From an uncultured Bacteroidales bacterium (GTDB taxonomy: Bacteria > Bacteroidota > Bacteroidia > Bacteroidales > UBA932): DNA of 64,000 nt. This document shows, one piece after another, positions 34,426 to 43,198 of this stretch (positions within the stretch are counted from its first letter, which is position 1; each line of letters opens with the position of its first letter). Location of the stretch: assembly GCA_944323805.1 (NCBI GenBank), contig CALUTW010000008.1, forward strand, positions 1 through 64,000, in the 5' to 3' direction. A program made the translations under genes and the position numbers. Below the pieces are notes generated by a model that worked only from the letters and a program-made list of their open reading frames with translations, made no database searches and had not been told where the DNA came from.

Positions 34426-36081
34426 ATGGAAAGAAGAACAAGAGTAAGGTTTGCCCCGTCGCCTACAGGGCCTCTCCATATGGGAGGTGTAAGGACGGCT
34501 CTCTACAACTATCTCTATGCCAAGCAGCACGGAGGAGATTTCATTATCAGAATCGAGGATACCGACTCCCAGAGATTCGTCCCGGGTGCCGAAAAATATA
34601 TCATAGAGGCACTCAACTGGTGCGGCATCATACCGGATGAGGGAGTAGATGAAGCAGGCAATGTCGTAGAGACACCGTCGGCAAGGCATCCGCATGCACC
34701 TTACAGGCAGTCGCAGAGAAGAAGCATATACAGACAGTATGCAGAGGAACTTGTAAGCAAAGGCTACGCATACTATGCATTCGACACATCAGAGGAGCTC
34801 TCGGCAAGACGGGCCGGAATGGAGGCCGAAAAACAGACCTTCATATACAACCATATCACAAGGATGTCCATGCGCAATTCCCTTACCATGCCGGAAAGCG
34901 AATGGAGACAGCTCCTCGAGACCCGCAACGACTGGACAATCCGTTTCAGGATGCCCGAGAACAGGACAGTGGAAATGGATGACCTCATAAGGGGACATAT
35001 CGCAGTGAACACAGACACCCTCGATGACAAGGTGCTATGGAAAAAGGCGGACGAACTCCCGACATACCACCTTGCCAACATCGTCGATGACCATCTCATG
35101 GAGATTACCGAGGTCATCAGGGGCGAGGAATGGCTTCCTTCCCTGCCGCTGCATTATCTGCTCTATGAAGCATTCGGATGGCAGGATACACAGCCGCGTT
35201 TTGCACACCTTTCCCTGCTGCTCAAGCCGGACGGGAAAGGAAAGCTCAGCAAGAGGGACGGCGACAGGCTCGGATTCCCGGTATTCCCGCTCAAATGGAC
35301 CAATGCCGAGGGCGAGGTCTCCAGAGGCTACAGGGAAGACGGATACTTCCCGGAGGCTTTCGTCAACATGCTTGCCATGCTCGGATGGAACCCGGGAGAT
35401 GACAGGGAACTGTTCACAATGGAAGGCCTGATAGAGGCATTCTCGCTCGACAGGGTAATCAAGTCCGGAGCCAGATTCAACCCGGACAAGGCCAGATGGT
35501 ACAACAAGGAATATCTCCGGATGAAAAGCGATGACGAACTGACGGACCTCTTCATCCCTGTTCTCGAGAGCCATGGCATACAGGTGGTCGCATGCCCTAA
35601 ATGCGCCATTACTGCAGGTGCGGAGCTGACTCCGCAGGGAGCGGATTTCAAGAACAGGATTTTCACAAGGGACTATGTCAGGAGCATCGTCTCCCTGATC
35701 AAGGAGAGGGCTACATTCGTGGCCGACTTCTGGGACATCGCCTCATACCTGTTCGTGGCACCGGCCTCATTCATCGAGAAAGACGCAGCGAAATTCTGGA
35801 AGGAGGAGAACTACGCCCTCGCATTCCAGGTAGCGGAATTCATCGAAAACTTTGACGGAGGCTCCAAGACAGGCCCTGAATTTACCAAGGAGCAGATTGA
35901 AGGTCCGCTCGAGGAGTTCATCCGCAGCCATGAATGGCCTATGGGAAAGGTCATGAACTGTCTCAGACTTGCACTCGTCGGGGCATCCAGCGGACTCGGG
36001 ATAGCCGACATAGTGTCCCTGATAGGCAAGAAGGAACTCTCGGCCAGAATGGATTTCATCAGAAAAGAGCTCGGCGCATGA
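34426..36081 (+). CDS. gltX: Glutamyl-tRNA synthetase
   Basis: The 551-residue class I enzyme charges tRNA-Glu (and perhaps tRNA-Gln). The HIGH-like motif is in FAPSPTGPLHMGGVRTALYN and the KMSKS-like motif in KGKLSKRDGDRLGFP. The tRNA-binding region KADELPTYHLANIVDDHLMEI is normal. Bacterial length is a little above average because of loops common in Bacteroidota. It begins a five-gene run with the small membrane protein, rpiB, truB and the MATE exporter. Its stop overlaps the next ATG. Confidence 0.96.
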   Translation: MERRTRVRFAPSPTGPLHMGGVRTALYNYLYAKQHGGDFIIRIEDTDSQRFVPGAEKYIIEALNWCGIIPDEGVDEAGNVVETPSARHPHAPYRQSQRRSIYRQYAEELVSKGYAYYAFDTSEELSARRAGMEAEKQTFIYNHITRMSMRNSLTMPESEWRQLLETRNDWTIRFRMPENRTVEMDDLIRGHIAVNTDTLDDKVLWKKADELPTYHLANIVDDHLMEITEVIRGEEWLPSLPLHYLLYEAFGWQDTQPRFAHLSLLLKPDGKGKLSKRDGDRLGFPVFPLKWTNAEGEVSRGYREDGYFPEAFVNMLAMLGWNPGDDRELFTMEGLIEAFSLDRVIKSGARFNPDKARWYNKEYLRMKSDDELTDLFIPVLESHGIQVVACPKCAITAGAELTPQGADFKNRIFTRDYVRSIVSLIKERATFVADFWDIASYLFVAPASFIEKDAAKFWKEENYALAFQVAEFIENFDGGSKTGPEFTKEQIEGPLEEFIRSHEWPMGKVMNCLRLALVGASSGLGIADIVSLIGKKELSARMDFIRKELGA

Positions 36082-36326
36082 AGATGAAAGGCAGAAGAAG
36101 GAAGGAAATACAGGGCCGGCCGGCAGACAGGCAGCCAGGAAGTCTTTCCTGGCAGAGCGTATCTTTCCTGATAATAGCCATGCTGGCAATCGGATTCGCA
36201 TCAATCTATGCATCCAGGATCATAGACGGCAACGGGGACCATTTCGACTGGTTCATGTCCGTCATCCTTGTCATCATAGGCATCAGCAATGCGCTCCAGT
36301 TCATATACAGCAGAAGAAAAAGATAA
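36078..36326 (+). CDS. Small two-helix membrane protein of unknown function
   Basis: An 82-residue protein whose ATG overlaps the gltX stop codon (ATGA). The N-terminus is strongly basic (MKMKGRRRKE). Two membrane helices lie at about residues 28-46 (VSFLIIAMLAIGFASIYAS) and 57-76 (DWFMSVILVIIGISNALQFIY), followed by a basic end (SRRKR), so both ends should face the cytosol. It was not recognised as a member of a named family. Context offers no role beyond co-expression with gltX. Confidence 0.7.
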   Translation: MKMKGRRRKEIQGRPADRQPGSLSWQSVSFLIIAMLAIGFASIYASRIIDGNGDHFDWFMSVILVIIGISNALQFIYSRRKR

Positions 36327-36337
36327 ATTCAACAGTC

Positions 36338-36769
36338 ATGAAGATAGGTTTTTGCAGCGACCACGCCGGCTTTGCATACAAGACACGGCTTATTGAGGCA
36401 CTAAAGGCCAAGGGACATGAAACAGTAGACTTCGGCACGGACTCTACGGCAAGCATGGACTATCCGGATGTAGCACATCCCCTTGCAGAAGCGGTGGAAA
36501 AAGGGGTTGTCGACTGCGGCATAGCAATGTGCGGGACAGGAAACGGCATGGCAATGACACTCAACAAGCATCAGGGCATACGTGCAGGCCTTGCATGGAA
36601 CAGGGAAATCGGAGAGCTCGTCAAGCAGCACAACAATGCCAATGTTCTTGTCATGCCTGCCAGATTCATCGCATTTGAGGAAGTCCTCGTAATCACAGAA
36701 GCCTGGATAGACACACCTTTCGAGGGAGGCCGGCACCAGAAAAGGATAGACAAGATACCGGTACGGTAG
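36338..36769 (+). CDS. rpiB: Ribose-5-phosphate isomerase B
   Basis: This 143-residue RpiB/LacAB-family enzyme interconverts ribose 5-phosphate and ribulose 5-phosphate in the pentose phosphate pathway. The start MKIGFCSDHAGFAYK, the active-site cysteine motif GIAMCGTGNGMAM and the block NNANVLVMPARFIA are characteristic. Some relatives act on other sugar phosphates. It lies 11 bases after the small membrane protein gene and 29 before truB. Confidence 0.93.
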   Translation: MKIGFCSDHAGFAYKTRLIEALKAKGHETVDFGTDSTASMDYPDVAHPLAEAVEKGVVDCGIAMCGTGNGMAMTLNKHQGIRAGLAWNREIGELVKQHNNANVLVMPARFIAFEEVLVITEAWIDTPFEGGRHQKRIDKIPVR

Positions 36770-36798
36770 GTCAGCTGGCATCACGGACCTTTGATTGC

Positions 36799-37755
36799 AT
36801 GATACGGGAAGACAGACCTGACATACACGGCCCGCACATAGCGGACAGAAGATTCATGGAGAGGACAGGCAAGGATTTGACCTGTCCCCTCTTGTCTGAC
36901 AGCATAGACGACTACCCCGGAGGGATAATCATCCCTGTGGACAAGCCATACAGATGGACATCAGCAGACGTCATCAGGAAAATCAAGTTCCAGGCAGTAC
37001 GTCACTTCCGGAAAAAGAACCTCAAGGTCGGCCATGCAGGCACCCTGGACCCGCTCGCCACCGGAGTGCTTCTCGTATGCATCGGGAAGGCCACAAGACT
37101 TGCCGAGGAGCTGCAGAACCATGACAAGGAATATGTGGCAGGCATCACTTTCGGTGCCACGACCCCTTCCTATGACCTTGAGAAAAAGGTAGACCGCCTC
37201 TTTCCCCACGCACACATAACCAGGGAACTGCTTCTTGACACGCTGCCGCATTTCATCGGGGAACAGGAGCAGGTGGCACCCCTTTTCTCGGCCAAGTCGG
37301 TGGACGGTGTAAGGGCGTACGAACTTGCAAGGAAGCTGTACATGCAGCATGCCGGAAACCAGGAAGGACTCTCCGGCAATGACATATTCGACACGGCGGC
37401 ATCCGGGCTTATCCGGACATCCCGCATCACAATCTCCAGTCTGGAGCTCCTCGATTTCAATCCGGACGGACCATGCGGGCTGCTGCAGGAGATGTACACC
37501 GGAGAGCCGGACGACACGGGACGGCAGAGCCTCCGGATCAATGTGGAAGACAACCGGCATCTCGGGCTTCCTGAAGCGGCGGTCAGGATTGCATGCAGCA
37601 AAGGCACATATGTCAGGGCCTTTGCCCGTGACCTCGGAGAGGCTCTCGGAAGCGGGGCGCATCTCAGTTCGCTGCAGCGCAGCAGAAGCGGGGAATTCAG
37701 GGTTGAAGATGCCCTCGACATCAGGACGGCAACCGCACTTTTCTCTTTCATATGA
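36799..37755 (+). CDS. truB: tRNA pseudouridine-55 synthase
   Basis: The 318-residue enzyme makes pseudouridine 55 in the T loop of tRNAs. The catalytic Asp is in KVGHAGTLDPLATGVLLVC, preceded by IIPVDKPYRWTSADVIRKIK. The first 45 residues have no family counterpart, so an ATG at 36856 is an alternative start. The stop overlaps the MATE gene start by four bases. Confidence 0.94.
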   Translation: MIREDRPDIHGPHIADRRFMERTGKDLTCPLLSDSIDDYPGGIIIPVDKPYRWTSADVIRKIKFQAVRHFRKKNLKVGHAGTLDPLATGVLLVCIGKATRLAEELQNHDKEYVAGITFGATTPSYDLEKKVDRLFPHAHITRELLLDTLPHFIGEQEQVAPLFSAKSVDGVRAYELARKLYMQHAGNQEGLSGNDIFDTAASGLIRTSRITISSLELLDFNPDGPCGLLQEMYTGEPDDTGRQSLRINVEDNRHLGLPEAAVRIACSKGTYVRAFARDLGEALGSGAHLSSLQRSRSGEFRVEDALDIRTATALFSFI

Positions 37756-39092
37756 CAAAGGCTTTGAACAAATATTCGTACGGACATATCTGGAACGTAG
37801 CCTACCCGATCCTGATAAGCCTGATAATGGAACAGCTGCTCGGAATGACCGATACAGCTTTCCTCGGGCGTGTAGGGGAAATCGAGCTTGGTGCATCGGC
37901 AATAGCCGGAGTATACTGCATGGCGATTTTCGTCACAGGGTTCGGATTCGGGATAGGCTCACAGATAATCATAGCCAGACGCAACGGGGAAGGCAAATAC
38001 AGGGAGACCGGCAACATATTCTGGCACGGGGTATATTTTCTGATAGTCCTTGCGGTACTTGTCATAGGCCTTTCCGAGATGTTCTCCCCGTGGATACTCG
38101 GCCTGCTCATAGAGTCGGACGAGATTGCCGCTGCGGCAATGAGCTATGTCCGGTGGAGACTTGTCGGGCTGATCTTCGCATTTGTCACGGTAATGTTCCG
38201 TGCGTTCTACATCGGCACCACCCAGACCAGGACACTTACACTCAACTCGATTGTAATGGTGCTTTCAAACGTCCTGTTCAACTGGATACTGATTTTCGGG
38301 AAACTCGGATGCCCGCCTCTCGGCATTGCCGGGGCGGCTATCGGCTCGACTCTGGCAGAACTTGTGTCCCTCATATTCTTCATTGTCTATACGGCAGTCA
38401 GGACAGACTGCAGGAAATACGGGCTCAATGTCAGGATCAGATTCAACTGGAAGAAGCTGAAAGACATTCTCGGCATCTCGGTATGGACAATGATACAGAA
38501 TTTCATCTCGGTCTCTACCTGGTTCATATTCTTCATGTTCGTAGAGCATCTCGGGGAACGGCAGCTGGCCATATCCAATGTCATCCGCAGCATTTCAGGA
38601 TTCATTTGGGTCTTCGTGTCCGCATTTGCATCGACATGCAGCTCGCTTGTCAGCAACCTTATCGGGGAAGGGCATCCTGAAGCTGTCCCGAGACTCATCC
38701 GGAGAATCATCAAGATTGCCTATCTGCCGGTGGCCGCACTTGCAATCCTGTTTGCCGCCATACCGGAGACAGTGATAGGGATATATACGGACATCCCCGA
38801 CATAGTCTCGGATGCAGTCCCGTCGCTTTGGGTCCTGTGCCTGTCGTATGTTTTCGCATGCCCGGCCCTGATATGTTTCAACGCCATATCCGGGACAGGT
38901 AATACAAGGACAGCCTTTGCACTTGAAATGTCTGCGCTTGTCATCTACGTGGTCTTCTGCACGGCAGTGATATCCATCCTTAAGGCAGATGTCGCAGTGT
39001 GCTGGACAGCCGAGATTGTCTATGCCTTCTCCATGCTTGCCATCTGCGCATCATACCTGCGCAGCGGAAAGTGGAAAGGGACAAGAATCTGA
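37752..39092 (+). CDS. MATE-family multidrug/cation exporter
   Basis: The 446-residue protein has about twelve membrane helices in two related halves. Typical MATE segments are PILISLIMEQLLGMTDTAFLG near the N-terminus and GAAIGSTLAELVSLIFF mid-way. MATE pumps export cationic compounds using proton or sodium gradients; the substrate is not predictable here. It is translationally coupled to truB and ends 13 bases before the convergent permease gene. Confidence 0.9.
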   Translation: MTKALNKYSYGHIWNVAYPILISLIMEQLLGMTDTAFLGRVGEIELGASAIAGVYCMAIFVTGFGFGIGSQIIIARRNGEGKYRETGNIFWHGVYFLIVLAVLVIGLSEMFSPWILGLLIESDEIAAAAMSYVRWRLVGLIFAFVTVMFRAFYIGTTQTRTLTLNSIVMVLSNVLFNWILIFGKLGCPPLGIAGAAIGSTLAELVSLIFFIVYTAVRTDCRKYGLNVRIRFNWKKLKDILGISVWTMIQNFISVSTWFIFFMFVEHLGERQLAISNVIRSISGFIWVFVSAFASTCSSLVSNLIGEGHPEAVPRLIRRIIKIAYLPVAALAILFAAIPETVIGIYTDIPDIVSDAVPSLWVLCLSYVFACPALICFNAISGTGNTRTAFALEMSALVIYVVFCTAVISILKADVAVCWTAEIVYAFSMLAICASYLRSGKWKGTRI

Positions 39093-39105
39093 CCTGAGTG
39101 AAAGC

Positions 39106-40362
39106 CTATTGCACAGGAATCTTCCTGTTGACATTCCTGTAGCCCGATGAAGCGTAGAAAAGAAGGTATGACAGACAGAGCAGGACGAACCAGAATGAAG
39201 GCATGTAGCCGATCAGGTCCGCAATGGCGCCCTGGATTGCAGGCATTATGCCGCCGCCGCAGACCATGAACATGAAGAAACCGGTCGCGGAAGAAGTGTA
39301 TTTCCCAAGCCCTTCGACAGCCATATTGAAGATGTTTCCCCACATGACGGAAGTAAAGCATCCGGTAAGGATGAGGAACACGGCATTGATCGGGATATCG
39401 GTAAAGATTCTCTCCCCGAACGATACGACCAGGTCGGAAGGAGTGAATATCGCCATTATGACAAGTATCATCGTGCCGAACGTGGCGAATGAAAGCATGT
39501 CGTGGCTTGCAAAGCGGGATCCGAAATATCCTCCCACAAGGCGGCCGACGAACATAAGGAACCAGTAAAGGCTCACTATGACTCCAGCCTTGCCTGGCAT
39601 AAGCCCTATCTCATGGGTAAGATACAGGTTCGTGGTATTTGCAATGCCTATCTCGACTCCCATATAGACGAAAATCGCTATTGCGCCGAGCACAAAGTGC
39701 CGGAAAGAGAAGCAGCTGTATGTGCCGTCCTTGCGCGGAAGCTCCACCTTAAGGGACTCCTCGTCAAATTCCGGCTCCGGTATATCTGAGAAGATGATTA
39801 CGACAAAGGCAAGGACAAACACGCCTATCGCGATATAGAACGCCGGATTCGCATCCGAGATTGCGTGGCTTGCATGCTGTCCGGTAAGCCAGCCTATGAA
39901 GAACGGGACAAATGTTGCCGCAAGGGAATTGAGTGAATTACCATACTGTATGAGCTGGTTGCCTTTCTTGCCTCCCTGCCCTATCGAGTTAAGCATCGGA
40001 TTGACCACGGCATTGAGCATACAGGCAGCGAACCCTGAAATGAAGGCACCGAGGAGATACACCCCGAAGCTCTCCAGAAGACCGGAAAGCCAGAATATGG
40101 CTACACCGGCTATGCCGACTCCCACTGACACCAGTGAGGAAATCTTATATCCGTACTTCCTGAGAATATAGCCTGCAGGCAACCCCATGCATGCATAGGC
40201 AAGGAAATTGATGAGATTGCCGAGCTGGGAGACAGCATTGGAGTATCCGAACTGGAACTTGACGATTATCCCGAGAGGATTGTGAAGGCCTGTAATGAAC
40301 GCTATCATGAAGAACAGCGCGAACATAATGGCTATGGCAGGAATATAACTTCTTTTAGTCAT
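39106..40362 (-). CDS. FucP-family sugar:H+ symporter (MFS), second copy
   Basis: The 418-residue MFS transporter has about twelve helices and FucP/GlcP hallmarks: FFMIAFITGLHNPLGIIVKFQF in the first helix, LGNLINFLAYACMGLPAGYILRKYGYK, and NPMLNSIGQGGKKGNQLIQYG. Relatives carry fucose, glucose or galactose. It is paralogous to the permease at 41619-42893, with a closely similar layout. It has its own predicted promoter and an operator-like repeat, so it may respond to a different signal from the glucokinase unit upstream. Confidence 0.88.
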   Translation of the reverse strand: MTKRSYIPAIAIMFALFFMIAFITGLHNPLGIIVKFQFGYSNAVSQLGNLINFLAYACMGLPAGYILRKYGYKISSLVSVGVGIAGVAIFWLSGLLESFGVYLLGAFISGFAACMLNAVVNPMLNSIGQGGKKGNQLIQYGNSLNSLAATFVPFFIGWLTGQHASHAISDANPAFYIAIGVFVLAFVVIIFSDIPEPEFDEESLKVELPRKDGTYSCFSFRHFVLGAIAIFVYMGVEIGIANTTNLYLTHEIGLMPGKAGVIVSLYWFLMFVGRLVGGYFGSRFASHDMLSFATFGTMILVIMAIFTPSDLVVSFGERIFTDIPINAVFLILTGCFTSVMWGNIFNMAVEGLGKYTSSATGFFMFMVCGGGIMPAIQGAIADLIGYMPSFWFVLLCLSYLLFYASSGYRNVNRKIPVQ

Positions 40363-40381
40363 TGGTAACAGGGTTTAGTTT

Positions 40382-40409
40382 CGCGTTTTCCGATGTTTTC
40401 GAAAAAGCG
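40382..40409 (-). promoter_or_regulatory. Operator-like inverted repeat in the leader of the second permease
   Basis: CGCGTTTTC at 40382-40390 faces GAAAAAGCG at 40401-40409 (eight of nine positions complementary), and a ten-base perfect palindrome TTTTCGAAAA lies at 40396-40405. It sits between the -7 element and the ATG on the minus strand, a place where a repressor could block transcription. The regulator is unknown. Confidence 0.45.
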
Positions 40410-40411
40410 TT

Positions 40412-40419
40412 TAAAGATA
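40412..40419 (-). promoter_or_regulatory. Possible -7 promoter element of the second permease
   Basis: TATCTTTA on the minus strand, 49 bases before the ATG at 40362; a near match to TAnnTTTG. Confidence 0.45.
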
Positions 40420-40516
40420 TAAAATTTATCAGGCCATTGTACATAAAACCCGAATTAAATCGACAAAAAAATGAATAATCCGGTCTTCCGGGAGTTTTTT
40501 ACGGAAACACACAGCA

Positions 40517-40564
40517 AATGAAAAGAGGGCAACCCAAAAGGAAGTCCACTTTTGAGTTACCCTC
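40517..40564 (-). terminator. Terminator of the permease-glucokinase unit
   Basis: On the minus-strand RNA GAGGGUAACUCAAAAG pairs with CUUUUGGGUUGCCCUC over 16 positions, two of them G-U pairs, and is followed by a U-rich stretch. The same two positions would be A-C mismatches in the plus-strand RNA, so it is built to work on the minus strand. It is a member of the GGGTAAC hairpin family. Confidence 0.75.
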
Positions 40565-40614
40565 ACTGTCAGGAAAGGACCGTTTCCGCCCCTTCCGTAT
40601 GCCGTAACGGCCTG

Positions 40615-41583
40615 TTAAAGTTCCCAGGCCAATGCGGAAGCTCCAAGAATGGCAGCATCCGATTCCTTAAGCTGCGAGAAGACAATCTTTATCTTCCCCC
40701 TCCACAGAGGCAGGAGACTGGCATTCATCGCATCCATTACAGGCTGATAGAGATATTCCTTCGCCCTTGCCAGGCCTCCGAAAAGCACAATGGCCTCCGG
40801 GGCGCTGAAAGCCACGAAATCCGCAAACGACTGTCCCAGTATCTTGCCCGTAAAGTCGAAGATCTTCAATGCAAGCCTGTCGCCTTCCTTGGCAGCCTCA
40901 TACACATCCTTGGATGAGATGATGTCGAGACTTCTGAGCACGGACGGCTCATCGGTCATATCGAGCCATTCCCTTGCCGTGCGGGACACTCCTGTCGCGG
41001 AACAGTATGTCTCAAGGCATCCTGTCTTCCCGCAGTTGCAGAGCCTCCCGTTATGACGGACTGCACATGTATGCCCGAGCTCGCCAGCAAAACCGTCATG
41101 ACCGTATACCACCTCTCCATTTATCACAATCCCGCTGCCGACACCGGTACCGAGCGTAATCATTATAAAGTTCTTCATTCCCCTTGCCGCACCATAGGTC
41201 ATTTCACCTACAGCCGCAGCATTGGCATCATTGGTAAGGGCCACTTTCAGGCCGCCCATCTTGAGTGAGAGCAGTTCTGCGAACTTGATGGTCCTTGTCC
41301 CTCCCCAGGAAAGGTTCACTGCATTCTCAATGGTTCCGGTATAGTAGTTCCCGTTAGGGGCTCCGACCCCGATACCCCTGATCTTGCCTTCTGTCTCTGA
41401 TTCCCCGATGATCTTCGCAAGAGCTCCGGCCACTTCATCGATATAAAGATTGACATCGTCATAATTGTCGGTCCTGATCACGGTCTGGGACAATACCTGT
41501 CCCCTTGTATCGACAATACCCATCTTTGTGGTCTGTCCCCCTATGTCAATGCCGGCTACATATGGTTTTTCCAAAGTTTCCAT
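40615..41583 (-). CDS. ROK-family glucokinase
   Basis: The 322-residue sugar kinase phosphorylates glucose or a related sugar after uptake. N-terminal GIDIGGQTTKMGIVD is the phosphate-1 loop, TLGTGVGSGIVINGEVVYG the second ATP-binding segment, and GHTCAVRHNGRLCNCGKTGC the ROK zinc site with its histidine and cysteines. No DNA-binding domain is present, so it is a kinase and not a repressor. It follows the permease gene at 41619 by 35 bases and is probably co-transcribed. Confidence 0.92.
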   Translation of the reverse strand: METLEKPYVAGIDIGGQTTKMGIVDTRGQVLSQTVIRTDNYDDVNLYIDEVAGALAKIIGESETEGKIRGIGVGAPNGNYYTGTIENAVNLSWGGTRTIKFAELLSLKMGGLKVALTNDANAAAVGEMTYGAARGMKNFIMITLGTGVGSGIVINGEVVYGHDGFAGELGHTCAVRHNGRLCNCGKTGCLETYCSATGVSRTAREWLDMTDEPSVLRSLDIISSKDVYEAAKEGDRLALKIFDFTGKILGQSFADFVAFSAPEAIVLFGGLARAKEYLYQPVMDAMNASLLPLWRGKIKIVFSQLKESDAAILGASALAWEL

Positions 41584-41618
41584 TTCGTGCTGTTTCTTTT
41601 ATTTATCCTTATACGTGA

Positions 41619-42893
41619 CTATTTCTCCTCCACCTTCGGCTTTGAAAGGAAAAGGGCGAATATCAGGAGATATGCAAGGGCTGCGATAAGTACCCAGAAG
41701 CTGTCGATATAGCCGAATGCATCGGATACCGCACCCTGGATAAACGGAAGGATTCCGCCTCCGCATACCATTGTCATGAAAAGTCCGGATGCTATGGAAG
41801 TGTATTTCCCGAGACCCTCGACTGCAAGATTGAAGATAGAGCCCCACATCACGGATGTGCAGAGTCCGCAAAGGACAAAGAATACGACTCCGAGAGGGAT
41901 ATCGACAAGAGCGAATGAAAGGTCAGAGCTGATGGCAGGGAATTTTACCAGTGTGCCCGGGAGGAACATCCCGACAAGGATAAAGAGAATCGCCATGGAA
42001 CTTACGGCTGTCATCATGGCCTTGCTCGACACCTTGCCTCCGAAGACTCCGCCGAGAAGACGGCCGCAGAGCATGAGAAGCCAGTACATGCCGACAACGG
42101 TCCCTGCAACACCGGCAGACATGCCGACTTCAGGAGATGTCATATAGAGGTTGGCTATGTTCGGTATTCCCACCTCGATGCCGACATAAAGGAAGATGGC
42201 GATGACGCCGAAAACAAGATTCTTGTGCGAAAGGGCCTTGGATACACTTTCCATTGTGCTTTCCTTAGGCTCTGATGATTCCCTTGAAGCCTCGAGCTCA
42301 GGCTCGGGTATATAAGAGAAGAGTATAATGACGAATGCCACGGCGAACACTCCCATTGCGATGAAGAGGGCCGGATTGGCATCACTTATGGCTGTCTCTG
42401 CGGTCACCTCGCCGATAAGATATCCGACAAGCACCGGAACGATTGTCGCAGCAAGGGAATTGAGCGAACCGCCGAACTGGATCAGCTGGTTACCCTTGTT
42501 TCCGCCACCGCCGAGCGTGTTGAGCATAGGATTGACAACCGTGTTGAGCATACACATTGAAAAGCCCGATACGAACGCACCGATAAGGTACACTGCAAAG
42601 CTTTCAGCCACTCCTGAAAGGAATGAGATGCCCACTCCGATGAATCCGACAGCCACAGCTGCCAGAGACGTGATCTTATAACCGTACTTCTTGAGGATGA
42701 AGCCTGCAGGAAGTCCCATGAACGCATAGGCGATAAAATTGGCGAGATTGCCGAGCTGGGACATTGCATTTGTGGCCCCGAACTGGGATTTGACGATGAT
42801 TCCCATCGGATTCTGGAGTCCTGTCACGAAAGAAATCATCGCAAACAGAAAGAACATGATTGCAATCGCAAGGACATTACCTTTTTTCTTCAT
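41619..42893 (-). CDS. FucP/GlcP-family sugar:H+ symporter (MFS)
   Basis: The 424-residue protein is a twelve-helix transporter with FucP-family segments ISFVTGLQNPMGIIVKSQFG, FIAYAFMGLPAGFILKKYGYK and NPMLNTLGGGGNKGNQLIQFG. With the ROK kinase 35 bases downstream it forms a likely glucose or galactose uptake unit. It is paralogous to the permease at 39106-40362. A short basic extension (KPKVEEK) ends the protein. Confidence 0.9.
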   Translation of the reverse strand: MKKKGNVLAIAIMFFLFAMISFVTGLQNPMGIIVKSQFGATNAMSQLGNLANFIAYAFMGLPAGFILKKYGYKITSLAAVAVGFIGVGISFLSGVAESFAVYLIGAFVSGFSMCMLNTVVNPMLNTLGGGGNKGNQLIQFGGSLNSLAATIVPVLVGYLIGEVTAETAISDANPALFIAMGVFAVAFVIILFSYIPEPELEASRESSEPKESTMESVSKALSHKNLVFGVIAIFLYVGIEVGIPNIANLYMTSPEVGMSAGVAGTVVGMYWLLMLCGRLLGGVFGGKVSSKAMMTAVSSMAILFILVGMFLPGTLVKFPAISSDLSFALVDIPLGVVFFVLCGLCTSVMWGSIFNLAVEGLGKYTSIASGLFMTMVCGGGILPFIQGAVSDAFGYIDSFWVLIAALAYLLIFALFLSKPKVEEK

Positions 42894-42957
42894 TGCTTTT
42901 TAATTTTATGTTAATAATTATAATGGTCCTCTGAAAATGCTGTATCCAAAAATCACG

Positions 42958-42965
42958 TAAAGTTA
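42958..42965 (-). promoter_or_regulatory. Possible -7 promoter element of the permease-glucokinase unit
   Basis: TAACTTTA on the minus strand, 64 bases before the ATG at 42893, and placed after the terminator at 43000-43032. Confidence 0.45.
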
Positions 42966-42995
42966 CAAAATTTTTTCACAGGGCATAATTTTATT

Positions 42996-43085
42996 GCAAA
43001 AAGAAAGCCGGCCCCCTCCCCAAGGGACCGGCCTGTATATAAAACGAACTTAACAAATAGACACGAAAAAATTTTTTCTGATGTC
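42996..43085 (-). ncRNA. Candidate small RNA between the TonB receptor and the permease unit
   Basis: A full-match -7 element lies at 43091-43098 and a GC-rich hairpin with a T-rich tail at 43000-43032, both on the minus strand, 80-110 bases past the receptor stop codon. A transcript of about 90 bases is predicted. No ORF of useful length lies within. It could also be only an unused promoter, or a processed leader, so confidence is low. Confidence 0.35.
43000..43032 (-). terminator. Intrinsic terminator, minus strand
   Basis: GCCGG and TCCC at 43007-43020 pair with GGGA and CCGGC at 43023-43032, leaving a bulge of C residues; on the minus strand a CTTTCTTTTT tail follows. It can end the TonB receptor transcript and the candidate small RNA. 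Confidence 0.65.
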
Positions 43086-43090
43086 CGATA

Positions 43091-43098
43091 CAAAGATA
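43091..43098 (-). promoter_or_regulatory. -7 promoter element of the candidate small RNA
   Basis: TATCTTTG on the minus strand, a full consensus match, about 60 bases before the terminator hairpin. Confidence 0.5.
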
Positions 43099-43198
43099 AT
43101 GATTTAAATCAATAAAGCAAATACAAAGCAAAATATTTTACCGGAATGCGCATTTTCCTTTAATATAATTCCGTTGCAAGCCGACAATGATAAAAAAT

